A stretch of 64,000 bases of DNA from Moheibacter lacus (lineage in GTDB: Bacteria > Bacteroidota > Bacteroidia > Flavobacteriales > Weeksellaceae). The DNA is taken from contig NZ_JACDZE010000005.1 of the NCBI RefSeq assembly GCF_014042165.1, positions 1 to 64,000 of the forward strand. Reading direction: 5' to 3'. Numbering within the stretch: position 1 is the first letter of the stretch; each line of letters begins with the position of its first letter. The notes below the pieces were generated by a model that saw only the letters and a list, made by a program, of their open reading frames with translations, was not told the origin of the DNA and ran no database searches. The position numbers and the translations under genes are program-made. This document shows, in pieces, positions 26,684-35,567 of this stretch.

Positions 26684-27557
26684 ATTTACCCTACTTTTTA
26701 TCATTTCTTTTTTCATTATCCAATGCAAAAGTGGAAAGGAAACTTCACATCAAGAAGGTGAATTGACGATTTACGTAGATCCGTCCAATCAAAGTTTGTT
26801 AGAAGCCTTGACCGATATTTATGAGATGAAATATCCAAAAGTCAAATTCAACTTTGTTTATCAATCTGAAAATAAAATCCTAAAAGCCTTGCAAGATACA
26901 GTTGCAAAGGCTGCATTTATCAACCAACCTTTAAGTGAACAACAAACCAAATACATCGCGCAAAAATCTGACATCACTCCCAGATCTACTTTACTGGCTT
27001 ATGATGCCGTAATTTTTATCACTTCAATTGAAAATCCGATTGAATCCATTTCTTTGGATCAAATCAAAAATGGAATACTGGAAGGAAAGAACCAATTTAT
27101 TTTTGATGATGGAAATTCCGGAAATTTCAATACGGTTAAAGATGTTTTAGAACTCGAGATTCCAGAAGGAAAATCCATTCAGGCAGAAGAAAATATAGAC
27201 CAATTGATCGAATTTCTTCAAAAATCACCAAGTTCTATTGGGATCATCGGACTCAATGAAATCAGTGAAAAAGACAATCCGAGAGTCAAAGAAATCCTTT
27301 CCAAAGTTAAAACCCTTTCCGTTTTAGATGAAAAAGGGATTGCCCAAGCGCCTTCTGTTTCCAACATTCTCGCATCTAATTATCCATTTTCAAAAGGTGT
27401 TTATTTTATCTTAAGCGAATCAGGATTTGGAATAGGAAATGGATTTTCAAGATTTGCCGGATCCAACCAAGGACAACTCATCGTCAAACGTGAAGGACTT
27501 CAACCCAACTTTTTATACGATCGTGAAGTTCAGATCAATTTGGAAAATGTAGAATAA
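26673..27557 (+). CDS. Phosphate-binding-like lipoprotein (PstS-type solute-binding protein)
   Basis: 294 residues from the ATG at 26673. The lipobox FFIIQC (residues ~14-19) shows a lipoprotein. The mature part is a type II periplasmic binding fold: GELTIYVDPSNQSLLEAL opens the first lobe, and FINQPLSEQQ and DDGNSGNFNTVKDVLELE are equivalents of phosphate-contact loops, the latter with the SGT-like segment replaced by NSGN. No pst permease or ATPase is nearby. It may act as a sensor or as a phosphate-scavenging subunit for a distant transporter. The translational overlap with the upstream small membrane protein is the main context. Confidence 0.75.
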   Translation: MRIKFTLLFIISFFIIQCKSGKETSHQEGELTIYVDPSNQSLLEALTDIYEMKYPKVKFNFVYQSENKILKALQDTVAKAAFINQPLSEQQTKYIAQKSDITPRSTLLAYDAVIFITSIENPIESISLDQIKNGILEGKNQFIFDDGNSGNFNTVKDVLELEIPEGKSIQAEENIDQLIEFLQKSPSSIGIIGLNEISEKDNPRVKEILSKVKTLSVLDEKGIAQAPSVSNILASNYPFSKGVYFILSESGFGIGNGFSRFAGSNQGQLIVKREGLQPNFLYDREVQINLENVE

Positions 27558-27567
27558 ATCGATGTAA

Positions 27568-27593
27568 GATTTACGAAGTTCGATTTACGATTT
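27568..27593. repeat. Intergenic repeat, copy 2
   Basis: GATTTACGAAGTTCGATTTA followed by CGATTT differs by one base from 18459-18484 in front of the export permease. Both lie in intergenic DNA. The unit is a partial tandem of GATTTACGA. Its role is unknown. Confidence 0.5.
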
Positions 27594-27686
27594 AAAAAGT
27601 GTAGGAGTTCAACGAAAAAACATCCATCTTCCCTCTTCCATCATCCATCCTTTCCTTTATCTTTGCAGCGTTTTTGAAAAGGAATT

Positions 27687-29318
27687 ATGATTACAGTCAA
27701 TGATGTAGCGGTTCAATTTGGCGCTACGACTTTATTTAGTGGAGTAAGTTTTGTCATCAATGAAAACGACAAAATCGCACTGATGGGAAAAAACGGTGCC
27801 GGAAAATCAACACTTTTAAAAATCGTCGCAGGCATCAACAAACCGAGTTCTGGCAATATTTCTGCTCCGAAAGATGCCGTAATCGCTTATTTACCACAAC
27901 ATTTATTGACCGAAGACAATTGCACCGTGCGTGAAGAAGCTTCCAAAGCTTTTGAGGAATTTCTTTCCATGAAAAGAGAAATTGACGAGATCAATGAACA
28001 ATTGACCACCCGAACGGATTATGAAAGCGATTCCTACATGAATCTGATCGAACGTGTGTCTGAATTGAGTGAGAAATTTTATTCGATAGAAGAAGTCAAT
28101 TACGAATCGGAAGTTGAAAAAGTGCTGAAAGGAATGGGCTTTTCCCAAAATGATTTGGATAGACCGACGTCAGAATTTTCCGGCGGATGGCGCATGCGCA
28201 TCGAATTGGCCAAAATATTATTGAGGAAACCCGATTTGATTTTGCTCGATGAGCCAACCAATCATTTGGACATCGAATCGATTCAATGGCTAGAAGATTT
28301 CTTAAAAAACCAAGCCAAAGCCGTGATGGTGATTTCGCATGACCGTGCTTTTGTAGACAATATCACCAACCGAACCATCGAAGTCACGATGGGAAGAATC
28401 TATGACTACAAAGCCAAATATTCTGATTATTTGATTCTCCGTCAAGAACGACGAGAACAACAACAAAAACACTACGAGGAGCAACAAAAAATGATTGCCG
28501 AAAACAAAGAATTCATCGAAAGATTCAAAGGTACCTATTCCAAAACTTTACAAGTCCAATCCCGTGTAAAAATGTTGGAAAAATTGGTCATCATCGAGGT
28601 AGATGAAGTGGACAATTCTGCTTTAAAATTGCGCTTCCCTCCTGCTCAAAGAACAGGCCAATATCCGGTTACCGTAAAAGATTTATCTAAAAATTACGAT
28701 GATTTTGTAGTTTTCAAAAATGCCGAAATGGTCATCGAACGTGGGCAAAAAATCGCATTGGTCGGTAAAAATGGAGAAGGAAAATCCACGATGATCAAAG
28801 CGATCATGAACGAAATCGAATTTGACGGTCAAATCGAAATCGGACATAACGCCAAAATCGGTTATTTTGCACAAAATCAAGCTTCGTTGCTCGATGAAGA
28901 TTTGACGATTTTTGAAACGGTAGACCGAATTGCGGAAGGCGACATCCGAACCCAAATCAAAAACATTCTCGGGGCATTTATGTTCAAAGGTGATGATATC
29001 GATAAAAAAGTAAAAGTACTGTCCGGTGGTGAAAAAACGCGTTTGGCGATGGTCAAATTATTGCTCGAACCTTATAATGTTTTAATTCTCGATGAGCCTA
29101 CCAACCATCTCGACATGAAAACCAAAGACATCATCAAAGCTGCACTAAAGGAATTTGAAGGAACGGTAATTTTGGTTTCTCATGACCGTGATTTTTTGGA
29201 CGGATTGGCTGAAAAGGTATTTGAATTTGGAAACAAAAGAGTCCGAGAACATTTTGAAGATATCAAAGGATTTTTGGCAACTAAAAAAATGGAGAGTTTG
29301 AAGGAGATTGAGGCGTAG
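27687..29318 (+). CDS. ABC-F family ATPase
   Basis: 543 residues with two nucleotide-binding domains and no membrane segments. Domain 1 has Walker A GKNGAGKST, signature SGGWRMR and Walker B ILLDEPTNHLD. A basic linker of about 80 residues (EQQQKHYEEQQKMIAENKEF, residues ~250-290) is the P-site arm. Domain 2 has Walker A GKNGEGKST and signature LSGGEKTR. ABC-F proteins act on the ribosome, either as general translation factors or in drug protection. The length fits the housekeeping EttA/YbiT-like groups. A TATCTTTG box at 27658-27665 precedes the start by about 20 bp. Confidence 0.9.
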   Translation: MITVNDVAVQFGATTLFSGVSFVINENDKIALMGKNGAGKSTLLKIVAGINKPSSGNISAPKDAVIAYLPQHLLTEDNCTVREEASKAFEEFLSMKREIDEINEQLTTRTDYESDSYMNLIERVSELSEKFYSIEEVNYESEVEKVLKGMGFSQNDLDRPTSEFSGGWRMRIELAKILLRKPDLILLDEPTNHLDIESIQWLEDFLKNQAKAVMVISHDRAFVDNITNRTIEVTMGRIYDYKAKYSDYLILRQERREQQQKHYEEQQKMIAENKEFIERFKGTYSKTLQVQSRVKMLEKLVIIEVDEVDNSALKLRFPPAQRTGQYPVTVKDLSKNYDDFVVFKNAEMVIERGQKIALVGKNGEGKSTMIKAIMNEIEFDGQIEIGHNAKIGYFAQNQASLLDEDLTIFETVDRIAEGDIRTQIKNILGAFMFKGDDIDKKVKVLSGGEKTRLAMVKLLLEPYNVLILDEPTNHLDMKTKDIIKAALKEFEGTVILVSHDRDFLDGLAEKVFEFGNKRVREHFEDIKGFLATKKMESLKEIEA

Positions 29319-29394
29319 ATTTTAGTGATTAGTGAATGGTAATTAGATTATTAATGACTCAAATTGACTAATAAAATTTAATGTTTATTCTATG

Positions 29395-29453
29395 AACTTA
29401 TAACTTTGAACCTTGAACCTTAAACTTTAAACCTTAAACTTTAAACCTTGAAT
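29395..29453. repeat. Short tandem repeat
   Basis: Four or five units of a CTTTAAACCTTAAA-like sequence with small variations lie between the ABC-F gene and the structured element. Such AT-rich runs recur in intergenic DNA of these genomes. No coding content. Confidence 0.5.
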
Positions 29454-29459
29454 TGAATT

Positions 29460-29603
29460 AGCCCGGATGGTAGTGAATATCCTTTTTACGGAGGCGCCAA
29501 TTTTTGTCGGGTAAAAAGAGTGAAACGCAGTGGAACTCCTTTTTTCCCGTTACAAAAAGCGCGAAAACGGAAAAAGATAGAAACGGACAGCCGGATTGGC
29601 TCC
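29460..29603 (+). ncRNA. Structured intergenic element, copy 1 (possible Flavobacteria RNA)
   Basis: A long hairpin-like element. Outer AGCC (29460-29463) pairs with GGCT (29598-29601). The inner stem TATCCTTTTT (29478-29487) pairs with GGAAAAAGATA (29569-29579). Between outer and inner stems lie GATGGTAGTG on one side and AGAAACGGACAGCC on the other. These single-stranded stretches recur in copy 2 (49737-49812), while the stem bases and loop differ, which points to a conserved RNA or DNA fold. Rfam's Flavo-1 is one candidate family; I could not compare it. It sits between the ABC-F gene and tatA. Confidence 0.5.
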
Positions 29604-29640
29604 AAAACTTTAAGATAGTTTTATCAAAAGGACTGCAAGC

Positions 29641-29680
29641 ATTTTGGAAATATTCTATTTAGTTGGTTATCTTTGTCAGA
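29641..29680 (+). promoter_or_regulatory. Candidate promoter of tatA (possibly leaderless)
   Basis: TTG at 29644-29646 and TATCTTTG at 29668-29675, 21 bp apart, resemble the Bacteroidota -33 TTTG and -7 TAnnTTTG elements. The ATG at 29680 is only 4 bp beyond the -7 box, so the transcript would have almost no leader. Confidence 0.4.
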
Positions 29681-30012
29681 TGAATTTCTTGGTTCTATTA
29701 CCTGCTTTTATCAGTTTTGAAGAAATCACCGTTATTTTGATTTTGTCCGTGCTTATTTTTGGTCCAAAAAAAATACCGGAAGTAGCGCGTGGATTGGGTG
29801 AGGGATTGCGTGCGATGCGGAAAGCAACGGATGACATCAAACAAGAATTGATGAAACCGGTAGACGATATCAATCCGGTAAAGGACATTCAAGACACCAT
29901 TCAAAAATCAAAAGAACAATTGACCGATTCCATAACGGATAGTCTTCCCGATCCAAAAAAAGAAATAGAAACTAATCTGGACGATCTCACCGGTCCTATA
30001 AAACGCAAATAG
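29680..30012 (+). CDS. tatA: Sec-independent protein translocase TatA/TatB-like
   Basis: 110 residues. The N-terminal helix (EEITVILILSVLIFGPKKI) ends in the FGPKK hinge of TatA/TatB. An amphipathic helix (PEVARGLGEGLRAMRKATDD) and an unstructured acidic-basic tail follow. It would form the pore or docking unit that exports folded twin-arginine proteins. No tatC is adjacent. The ATG at 29680 was chosen because earlier codons do not fit the short N-terminus of the family. Its TAG stop overlaps the GTG start of the PAP2 gene by one base. Confidence 0.85.
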   Translation: MNFLVLLPAFISFEEITVILILSVLIFGPKKIPEVARGLGEGLRAMRKATDDIKQELMKPVDDINPVKDIQDTIQKSKEQLTDSITDSLPDPKKEIETNLDDLTGPIKRK

Positions 30013-30590
30013 TGCAGGAAATCATTCAGCTGGACAAAGAAGCTTTTATATACCTCAACACCCTTGGATCAACGACATGGGATTGGTTTTGGGTGTTTTT
30101 ATCGGAAAGAACCTATTGGATCCCATTTTATTTGTTTCTCTTGTATTTATTGTTTCGAAATTTTGGTTGGAAAAAAACAGGTGTAGTTCTGGCTTTGACG
30201 CTTTTGATGGTTTTGTTTACCGATCAAATTACCAATCTTCTAAAAGATGGCTTCCAACGACCTCGACCATGCTTTACGCCTGAATTTGAAGGCATTATGC
30301 GGGGGGTAGGCTGTGAACGAAGAGGGCTTTATGGGTTTACTTCTGCACATGCGTCCAACCATATTGCGATCGCTTTATTCCTTGGATTGGTATTCCGAAA
30401 TACGTATAAATGGATGCTTCCTTTTTTATTGATTTGGGCAGCATTGATTTCTTATAGTCGGATTTATCTCGGTGTACATTTTCCGCTGGATGTGATTTGT
30501 GGTGGAATGATCGGACTCATACTTGGTTTTGCGTATTATCGTTTTTATCTGTATTTGACGACGAAATACGCAGAGAAATTGGAAAAATAA
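30012..30590 (+). CDS. PAP2-family membrane phosphatase
   Basis: 192 residues. GTG start with a TAGTG overlap with tatA's stop. Four to six membrane segments. The phosphatase motifs are K-x6-RP (KDGFQRPRP), SAH (YGFTSAHASNH) and the C-terminal R-x5-H (RIYLGVHFPLDV). The family dephosphorylates lipid pyrophosphates or phosphatidic acid on the outer face of the membrane, for example recycling undecaprenyl pyrophosphate. Co-transcription with tatA looks likely. Confidence 0.88.
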   Translation: MQEIIQLDKEAFIYLNTLGSTTWDWFWVFLSERTYWIPFYLFLLYLLFRNFGWKKTGVVLALTLLMVLFTDQITNLLKDGFQRPRPCFTPEFEGIMRGVGCERRGLYGFTSAHASNHIAIALFLGLVFRNTYKWMLPFLLIWAALISYSRIYLGVHFPLDVICGGMIGLILGFAYYRFYLYLTTKYAEKLEK

Positions 30591-30596
30591 ATTGGC

Positions 30597-30917
30597 TTAT
30601 TTCTTTTTCAATCTCTTCTTCAAAATCTTCAGTACATCCCGCAATTTAAATCCTCTTGCGTGTAATGCCATCAGATAATAAAAAAACACATCGGCCGCTT
30701 CTTCCAGAAAATTCGCATCACTTCCCTGTTCTGAAGCGATGACCATTTCTACAGATTCCTCTCCCATTTTTTTGGCAATTTGGGAAGTTCCGCGTTGGTA
30801 ATAACGTTTGATTTTATTTTCGGGAGCATCCGGACGTTTTCCGTTTTCGATTTTTTCCTCCAACTTTTTCAAGTAAGGAAAATCTTTTGCAGTTTCAGTT
30901 TTTTTAGGTGTTTCCAT
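30597..30917 (-). CDS. hisE: Phosphoribosyl-ATP pyrophosphohydrolase
   Basis: 106 residues, the second step of histidine synthesis (PR-ATP to PR-AMP). The all-alpha HisE/MazG-like core carries KMGEESVEMVIAS and LEEAADVFFYYLMALHARG with the metal-binding acidic residues. Here it is a free HisE, not the HisIE fusion usual in many bacteria, and no other his gene is adjacent. A related MazG-like nucleotide pyrophosphohydrolase is the alternative. It is convergent with the PAP2 gene with 6 bp between them. Confidence 0.75.
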   Translation of the reverse strand: METPKKTETAKDFPYLKKLEEKIENGKRPDAPENKIKRYYQRGTSQIAKKMGEESVEMVIASEQGSDANFLEEAADVFFYYLMALHARGFKLRDVLKILKKRLKKK

Positions 30918-30985
30918 CTATGATTTCTGAACCGTAAAAATATCAAAAAATTGGATTAAAAAAAATGGAATTTTTCTATTCTAAT

Positions 30986-32032
30986 TCAAATCTCTTCTCT
31001 AATTCTTCGATCACTTCGCTTTTTATGAACCAAAACCCTTTCGTTTGAAGATACATCCATTTTCTCTTTGGATTCCCAACCAAATATTTTGAACGAATAT
31101 TCATGTTTGTCGAGCAAATAATCATAAGGTCCTTTTGGTGAAATCAATTTGACCAAAACCGGAGCCATTTCGAGTGAAATAAATACACCCATTATAAATA
31201 AAGAAGCAATTCCTAAAATCTTATTGTTTTTGGTCAATTCATTCAAAGCCTGCATACGCGCTGCAAATCCGGTGTAGCCTTCTTCCGTTGGTTTGGCTGC
31301 GTCCAACTCCTTTTGTTTGTTCTGGCTTAGTAAATCAATTTCTTTGTCCAATTCCGCCAAGCGGGGTTGCATTTGCACCAAATAGGCATCCAATTCTTCT
31401 TTTTTTGCAGTTTTCAACTCTTCTTTCCGTTTGGCATTTGGGCCGTATCCGACTTTTCCGGTTGTGGTTTCGGTTGCGGTTCCGACGACTTCTTTTTCCA
31501 ATTCGGTCGATGCTAAATTGTATTCGCCTCGCAAAGCATTAATTCGTGCATAAATTTCATTTCGTTCATTTGAAAAACTTCCAGCCAATTGGGTGTAACG
31601 TGCATTGACAGAATCCTGCAAAGCCGTTTTATTTCGGTTGATGATGACGTTCAATTGTTTATCGATTTCCTTTTCAAATATCCGCAATTCCAAAGGTTTT
31701 GAAATCACGATTCCCAAAAGTGCAGCCAAAATAATCCGTGGCGTCGCTGCAAAAAACTGCCGAAAAAAATTGCCCGATTTCCGCATGGAAGCGACGATGA
31801 ATCGGTCGAGATTGAAGATCATCAATCCCCAAAGCAACCCAAATCCGATGGCTGCCCAATGGTTATCAAACACCGAATACAAAGCATATCCGGAAGATAA
31901 TGCAGCTAAAATTGCGGTAAACAAAATCACACCACCGATTCCGACGTGTTTGTTGATTTCGGTAGGTGATTTTTCTAAGAGTTTGAGGTTACTCCCGGAG
32001 CAAATCAGCAAAAATTTTTCAAACCAATTCAT
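30986..32032 (-). CDS. DUF4407-type membrane protein
   Basis: 348 residues. Three N-terminal membrane segments (residues ~30-110) come first. A ~170-residue charged coiled-coil-like segment follows (DKQLNVIINRNKTALQDSVN through EIDLLSQNKQKELDAAKPTE). A fourth helix (ASLFIMGVFISLEMAPVLVK) precedes a basic cytoplasmic tail (VHKKRSDRRIREEI). The architecture matches the uncharacterised DUF4407 family found across Bacteroidota. No operon partner is near. Function unknown. Confidence 0.75.
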   Translation of the reverse strand: MNWFEKFLLICSGSNLKLLEKSPTEINKHVGIGGVILFTAILAALSSGYALYSVFDNHWAAIGFGLLWGLMIFNLDRFIVASMRKSGNFFRQFFAATPRIILAALLGIVISKPLELRIFEKEIDKQLNVIINRNKTALQDSVNARYTQLAGSFSNERNEIYARINALRGEYNLASTELEKEVVGTATETTTGKVGYGPNAKRKEELKTAKKEELDAYLVQMQPRLAELDKEIDLLSQNKQKELDAAKPTEEGYTGFAARMQALNELTKNNKILGIASLFIMGVFISLEMAPVLVKLISPKGPYDYLLDKHEYSFKIFGWESKEKMDVSSNERVLVHKKRSDRRIREEI

Positions 32033-32196
32033 AAGCAGGTACTTTGTTTAACCTAATAACGAAAAATTATGCCAAATGTTTTAGATTTTGTAAAAATAAT
32101 TCTGAGGATTTGTGATTTTTGAACCTATTGATAGAAAATAAAACTTCAAAGGATCTACCACTTTATGATGAACTCGAATATAATTGTATTTTTAAT

Positions 32197-32214
32197 GCAC
32201 GGATTGCAAATCGG
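32197..32214 (-). repeat. REP-like palindrome, partial copy
   Basis: GCACGGATTGCAAATCGG matches the REP core of the RAYT region (GCACGGATTGCAAATCCGCG) in inverted orientation, lacking the end. It lies 16 bp before the lipoprotein gene's start. Confidence 0.6.
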
Positions 32215-32229
32215 ATAATTGGAAAGTAT

Positions 32230-32676
32230 ATGAAAAAAATTTATATTGTTGTATTCTATATATTTATTATGATTTCTTGTAAGAATCATTTTTCTTTAGA
32301 ACGATACATTGATGACGGAGATATGGTACTTTGGGGGATTTCAGAATATCTGTATTATGATGAAATCCATGATGTTTTTAATGACTATTATTTCGGCTCT
32401 AATGGTATTTTTTTTGAAATCGAAAATGAATGTTCTGTCCCGATTGTTTATCAAGAAGGTTGGAAAAAAGAGGACTCAAAAGGCAAGTGGTATATTAATG
32501 AAGAATTAATGGAGATGACTATTGACTCCAAAAATGAATATCTAAATGGTACATATAAAATATGTGTTGATGAAAATGACAAAACATTAAGATTAAAATC
32601 AGATAGTGTTAAAATCATTTTAAAAAGACCCTATCCCAGTTCTTCACAAATTAAAAATAAATGGAAGTGTAAATAA
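32230..32676 (+). CDS. Hypothetical lipoprotein, 148 aa
   Basis: The N-terminus MKKIYIVVFYIFIMISCKN has a lipobox with cysteine at 17. The mature 130 residues are acidic and aromatic-rich (GDMVLWGISEYLYYDEIHDV) with a Lys-rich end. I do not recognise a domain. It lies in the REP-bearing patch, and its base composition is strongly A/T-rich, so it may be recently acquired. The start was chosen at the ATG giving the signal. The open frame extends to 32119 across the REP-like repeat. Confidence 0.55.
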   Translation: MKKIYIVVFYIFIMISCKNHFSLERYIDDGDMVLWGISEYLYYDEIHDVFNDYYFGSNGIFFEIENECSVPIVYQEGWKKEDSKGKWYINEELMEMTIDSKNEYLNGTYKICVDENDKTLRLKSDSVKIILKRPYPSSSQIKNKWKCK

Positions 32677-32686
32677 CTCGCTAACC

Positions 32687-32716
32687 CCCGATAGCGCGGA
32701 TTTGCAATCCGTGCTT
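32687..32716 (+). repeat. REP palindrome, left of the RAYT gene
   Basis: CCCCGATAGCGCGGATTTGC then AATCCGTGC. The core GCGCGGATTTGC/GCAATCCGTGC is a hairpin. It is the inverse of the copy at 33390-33416 on the other side of the transposase gene, and identical in its core to 34013-34041. Confidence 0.75.
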
Positions 32717-32773
32717 TTCTTATCTGCAATTCGGGTCAGATCAAAACTCAAAAACCCGTAACTTTCATCAAAA

Positions 32774-33346
32774 ATGTCTACAAAGTACAAAGCATTAGAA
32801 ATTGAAAAAGCTTATTTCTTGACTATAACAACAGTTGGCTGGGTGAATGTCTTTACAAGATTCGCACAAAAAGAAGTAATCATTTCTTCCTTGAAACATT
32901 GTCAAATGAACAAAGGTTTGACCCTGTTTTCATTTTGTTTGATGCACAGCCATTTGCATTTATTTTGTAGGGCAGATGGGAATTTTACTTTATCAGAAAT
33001 CATGCGGGATTTTAAGAAATTCACTTCTAAAAAAATCATAGAAACAATTCTAGATGAGCCTGAAAGCAGAAGAAAGTGGATACTCGAGTATTTTCAGAAA
33101 TCATGTGAACATTTGAAAAGACCCCAAACTTTTAAAGTTTGGCAGGATGGATATCATGCTGAGGAAATATTTTCCAATAAATGGATAAAAGAAAAAATCA
33201 ACTACATCCACCAAAATCCTGTTGTGGAAAAAATCGTTACAGCACCTGAACACTATTATTATAGTTCAGCGAGAAATTATGCAGGTTTAGATGCACCGCT
33301 TGACATTGTCTTGGCTTTGGACGGTTGGGACAATCATCGTATTTGA
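32774..33346 (+). CDS. REP-associated tyrosine transposase (RAYT)
   Basis: 190 residues of the Y1/IS200-like transposase superfamily. The HUH metal site is in MHSHLHLFCR (His60 and His62), and the catalytic Tyr144 is in YIHQNPV. This is the usual fold of single-copy domesticated RAYT proteins, which cut REP hairpins as single strands. The gene is bracketed by inverted REP palindromes (32687-32716 and 33390-33416), and further copies lie at 32197 and 34013. These REPs are presumably its substrates. It is intact and full length for a RAYT. Confidence 0.88.
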   Translation: MSTKYKALEIEKAYFLTITTVGWVNVFTRFAQKEVIISSLKHCQMNKGLTLFSFCLMHSHLHLFCRADGNFTLSEIMRDFKKFTSKKIIETILDEPESRRKWILEYFQKSCEHLKRPQTFKVWQDGYHAEEIFSNKWIKEKINYIHQNPVVEKIVTAPEHYYYSSARNYAGLDAPLDIVLALDGWDNHRI

Positions 33347-33389
33347 TTTTTAATCGTACTTTTAGAGCATGTTTAATAATGGGTTTAGT

Positions 33390-33416
33390 CACGGATTGCA
33401 AATCCGCGCCATCGGG
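33390..33416 (-). repeat. REP palindrome, right of the RAYT gene
   Basis: CACGGATTGCAAATCCGCGC followed by CATCGGG, the reverse complement of the left copy apart from one base. It begins 44 bp after the RAYT stop codon. Confidence 0.75.
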
Positions 33417-33516
33417 AAGGCCATAAATCAAATGCCTACAGCTGCAACCCAAAACGCAGCTACGATTATGGTTAATACTCCCTACTCTATAGTAGAACAA
33501 GGTTTAAATCAACGAT

Positions 33517-33930
33517 ATGGTGGACAATAGTATGAAGTGGTGGAAGATTTTCTTTTCTATTTTTTTTGGTATAATATTTATATATTTTATTCTAGGAACA
33601 TTTTTTCGATATGACACAAAAAAAAATCATGTCTTTTTTGTAGCAACGATAACAGAAATTGAGTACATAGGAAGAAGTGCAACTAGCCGGGTTAAATTCG
33701 AATACTACGATAATAAGAATATAGTAACAGGAGAAGATAGGTTCATAAATGACAGTACTGAATTCTACAAGTCTCAAATCGGCAAGCGATTCATAGTGAA
33801 AATGAATAATAAAGCGTGGATAAACCGCTTGTTTTTTACATATACTTTATATATTAATAAACCAATCCCAGATACCATCAAAGAAACCCCACCTCATGGT
33901 TGGAACGAATTGCCGGAATGGATAAATTAA
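33517..33930 (+). CDS. Hypothetical membrane-anchored protein, 137 aa
   Basis: One N-terminal membrane helix (residues ~8-28: WKIFFSIFFGIIFIYFILGT) and a soluble domain of about 100 residues with VFFVATITEIEYIGRS and FIVKMNNKAWINRLFFTYTL. I do not recognise a family. A second ATG at 33532 (MKWWKIFF) is equally possible as start. It lies between REP copies at 33390 and 33962-34041 and has the same A/T-rich style as 32230-32676. It may be a recent arrival. Confidence 0.5.
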   Translation: MVDNSMKWWKIFFSIFFGIIFIYFILGTFFRYDTKKNHVFFVATITEIEYIGRSATSRVKFEYYDNKNIVTGEDRFINDSTEFYKSQIGKRFIVKMNNKAWINRLFFTYTLYINKPIPDTIKETPPHGWNELPEWIN

Positions 33931-33961
33931 TATTATTTGATAGCACATTCTATGGAAATAA

Positions 33962-34041
33962 CCCGATGGTGCGGATTTAGCTTCGCTCAGTTCGGCTTTG
34001 CTTGGGGTGAAACCCCGATAGCGCGGATTTGCAATCCGTGC
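33962..34041 (+). repeat. REP-like palindrome cluster
   Basis: A degenerate copy (CCCGATGGTGCGGATTTA at 33962-33979) is followed by a complete one at 34013-34041 (CCCCGATAGCGCGGATTTGC then AATCCGTGC). Between them a GC-richer stretch contains TTCGCTC and GGCTTTGC. The cluster is the last REP before the enolase promoter. Confidence 0.65.
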
Positions 34042-34162
34042 TTTATCCTCAAAATAGAAATCTACATTTAAACAATTAAGTAAGATTCATGGGATTCGAA
34101 ATTGAAAAACCTTTTTTCAATTAATTTAATCTGATATTTTTCACTAAGATTTCCATTTTCCT

Positions 34163-34170
34163 TACATTTG
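34163..34170 (+). promoter_or_regulatory. Candidate -7 element of the enolase promoter
   Basis: TACATTTG matches TAnnTTTG, the Bacteroidota -7 consensus, about 25 bp before the ATG. A clear -33 TTTG is not visible at the expected distance. Confidence 0.35.
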
Positions 34171-34191
34171 GGCATCAAAAAAAAATTATAG

Positions 34192-35487
<1,296 letters not shown>

Positions 35488-35567
35488 TTCGATAGCGAAA
35501 ATTGATAAATCTCATTTTGAGAATTGAATGAGTTTATTGTATATTGCTGTCCAAACAAAAAAATAAA

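Noticed and set aside
29395-29453. Tandem repeat as an origin or iteron array
   Set aside because: Units are short, degenerate and A/T-rich, with no replication initiator gene nearby; similar runs occur at 17180-17212.
33237-33500. Minus-strand frame of 87 codons over the RAYT 3' end and REP
   Set aside because: It overlaps the RAYT catalytic region and a palindrome; the reading is a shadow.
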